Shown here: positions 58,401 to 61,400 of the stretch, piece by piece | Numbering within the stretch: the stretch's first letter is position 1 | Layout: every line of letters begins with the position of its first letter | Assembly (NCBI GenBank): GCA_035048485.1 | Contig: CM068585.1 | Coordinates: 2,701,468-2,765,467 of the forward strand | Direction: 5' to 3' | From: Pteria penguin | Lineage: Eukaryota; Mollusca; Bivalvia; Pterioida; Pteriidae | DNA length: 64,000 nucleotides | The notes under the pieces: generated by a model | What the model saw: only the letters and a program-made list of their open reading frames with translations | Databases searched by the model: none | Told to the model about the DNA's origin: nothing | Position numbers and translations under genes: made by a program

Positions 58401-61400
58401 CACTCCCTGATTAGTGAAACTTAAGTCTTTATAAAAACTCTTTACTGGACTGCTCCTGTAACAATGGTGGAATGGAAACAAGAGGCCCAAGTGGGCCTAT
58501 ATCGCTCACCTGAGTACCTAGATTATCAGTCATGCATGAAGGAAGAATTCATTTATTTTTGCATTAATGTGACTAAGTCGACACAGATGTTGAAAATATG
58601 TCAAATTTTATTTCAGGTTAGAATAAAAAACAACACTTTTTTGCACATCCATTCAGGTGATTTTGATATTAAGCATTTCCTTTGTCTCTGCAAGAAGTCA
58701 TTCAGGGCAACAAGTTAGTCATTTTCTTTAGGTGGGGCCTTTTGTTGACTGATTTCAAGTCTGGGTCATGAACAACAATTGTTTCAAATATTGTCCAGAT
58801 CTAACTTAAAATTGCCTAATTTCATATGTTGAGTGTTGAGAAACATCTAAAAACTTATTTAGATGTGTAAAGAAATGAAAAAAAAATTTTGACCACAGCT
58901 GGATTTGAAACCGCTACTCTCCATATTTCAATTACCAAGTGGTATATGTACTATTGTGAGAACTGCTTTTTTAGACATGGTGGCATTATCTGTTAACCAA
59001 TTTAGATGAAATTTACCAAATTGATAGAGGACTTTTAGTACTTCATGTATTCCATGTTTCATTAAAATCTTTCATGTGGTATAACAGCAGAAGTGAAAAA
59101 TGTGATTGAATTGTTCCTATACACCCTCATTTGGAAGTCTTAAAAAATTCATAGAAAATCCAAAAATTGAGATATTGACAAAATTCTTTCAAAGTAACAA
59201 TCCTTACCATAATTATGATCACAATAGTCCATAAGAAATCATCATTATCAATTAACTAGGAAATATGACACTTTTTTTCTGCATTGAATCACCAAGTCCA
59301 AAGAAATGTCGAAAAAAAATTCTAAAATTTGATTTTGGAAGGGAACCAAAATGACAATACATCTTCACTCATCCCTCTAGATCATTTCTATGCATTCTGT
59401 TTGTCTCTGTATACAGCCCGTATGAAAAAGAATATTGTTAAACGAGGGGATTCTTTTGTGACCTACTCTTGACTATGGTGGCGCCACCTGTAAAGAGGTC
59501 TGGACGAAAACAACAGAATTTGAAGAGGATCATAAGTGACTTATTTCTACCAAGATTTATTAAAATCCTTCAAACAGTTTTGTAGAAAAAGTTGAAAATG
59601 TGAAAAATGGCCAAAACCCCCCCCCCCCCCCTTTTTTTTTGGAAGTCTTAAACGTAAAATTCCTAATTTCATATGTAGAGTGTTGAGAAACATCTAAAAA
59701 CTTATTTAGATGTGTAAAAAAAAAAAAAATTTTTTTGACCACAGCTGGATTTGAACCGCTACTCTCCATATTTCAATTACCAAGTGGTATATGTACCATT
59801 GTGAGACCTACTTTTAGACATGGTGGCATTATTTGTTAACCAATTTGGATGATCCGCACAAAAAACAAAACCTTTGAAAAGGACTATGAGTACTTGCATC
59901 CTACCCAGTTTTATCACAATCCTTCAAGTTGTTCTGTAGATCAAGTTGAAGATATGAAAAATTGGCCCCCCCCCCCCTTTTCTTGGAAGTCTTAAAAAAT
60001 TCATAAAAAATTCAAAAATCGAGATATTGAAAAAATTCCTTCGCACCAGCATTCCTTACCATAGAAATGATTAAATGAAACCAAATGAATGCATCAATGT
60101 TTACTAAAAGAAAATAATAACTCTTTAATGCATTAAAATAACAAAGTCCAAAATAAAAATGAAAAAACGTCAAAAATTTGATTTCGGAATGGAACCCAAA
60201 ATATCAACACTTCTTCCCATATGCCTCTAAATCATTCCTATGCAGTCGGTTTGTCGCTGTATGCACCCGATCTGAATAAGAAGTTTGTCAAAGGAGGGTA
60301 CCCTCTGTGACCTACTTTTGTCTGTGGTGGTGCCACCTGTTCATGGATCCTGACAAAGATGACCACATTTGTCGGGGACCTTGAGTATTTGATGCATGCC
60401 AAGTTTCATTGAATTCCAGCGAGTGGTTCCGAAGAAAAAGTTCAAACTGTGAAATGTTTACACCAATTATCCCATCCCCCTTTTTCTTGAAAGTCTTAAA
60501 AAATTCATAAAAAATCCAAAACATAAAATATTGAAAAATTTTCTTCGCAGTAGTATTTCTTACCATCAAAATGATCAAATTAAACCAAATTAATGCATCA
60601 ATGTTTACTAAAAGAAAAAAAATACCTCTTTTCTGCATTAAAACTACCAAGTACAAAAAAACGTCAAAAATTTGATTTCGGAACGGAACCAAAAATAACA
60701 ACACTTCTTCACACATCCCTCTAGATCATTCCTATGCATTCGGTTTGTCTCTGTATGCCCCCGGTCTGAAGAAGAAGTTTGTCAAAGGAGGGTACCCTCT
60801 TTGACCTACTTTTGCCTGTGGTGGCGCCACCTGTTGATGAATCCGGACGAAAAACAACAACACTTGTAGGGGACCATGAGTACTACATGCTTATCAAGTT
60901 TCATCAAATTCTGTTCAGTGGTTCTGGAGAAGAAGTCAAAAATGTGAAAAGTTAACGACGGAAAGTATCAGGTTACCTTGCAACTGGAGTAGGTAGCTTG
61001 CCTTAACATTGGTAATAATGTATGAACATACAAGACTGTACTGTATCAAGGAATTTTCAAGAATCCTTTGTGGGACTGATTATTGGCTTCATTCTCAATG
61101 CAAAAATTGTCAATATTTCTTCCCAAAATGGACGAAATTTTCCCTCTAAGAATCACTAGAACTGATGAATGCTCCCTGAACTAGTTCAAAAAGGGCTAAT
61201 ATGCACTTCTCTGCATCAAGATCTATCTACCAATGAAGTTAAATAGTTACATAGTCTTACAGTTTTGTGTTATGCTGCGGACAAAATTAAATTGTAATGA
61301 ATTTTGTAACAAGCTGTCTCAATGGCTGTCCGATTTAAAAACTGCAAGGGTATTCACGATACCCCTGCAGTTTTTGATCTGACATCATGATACCCTGCAG

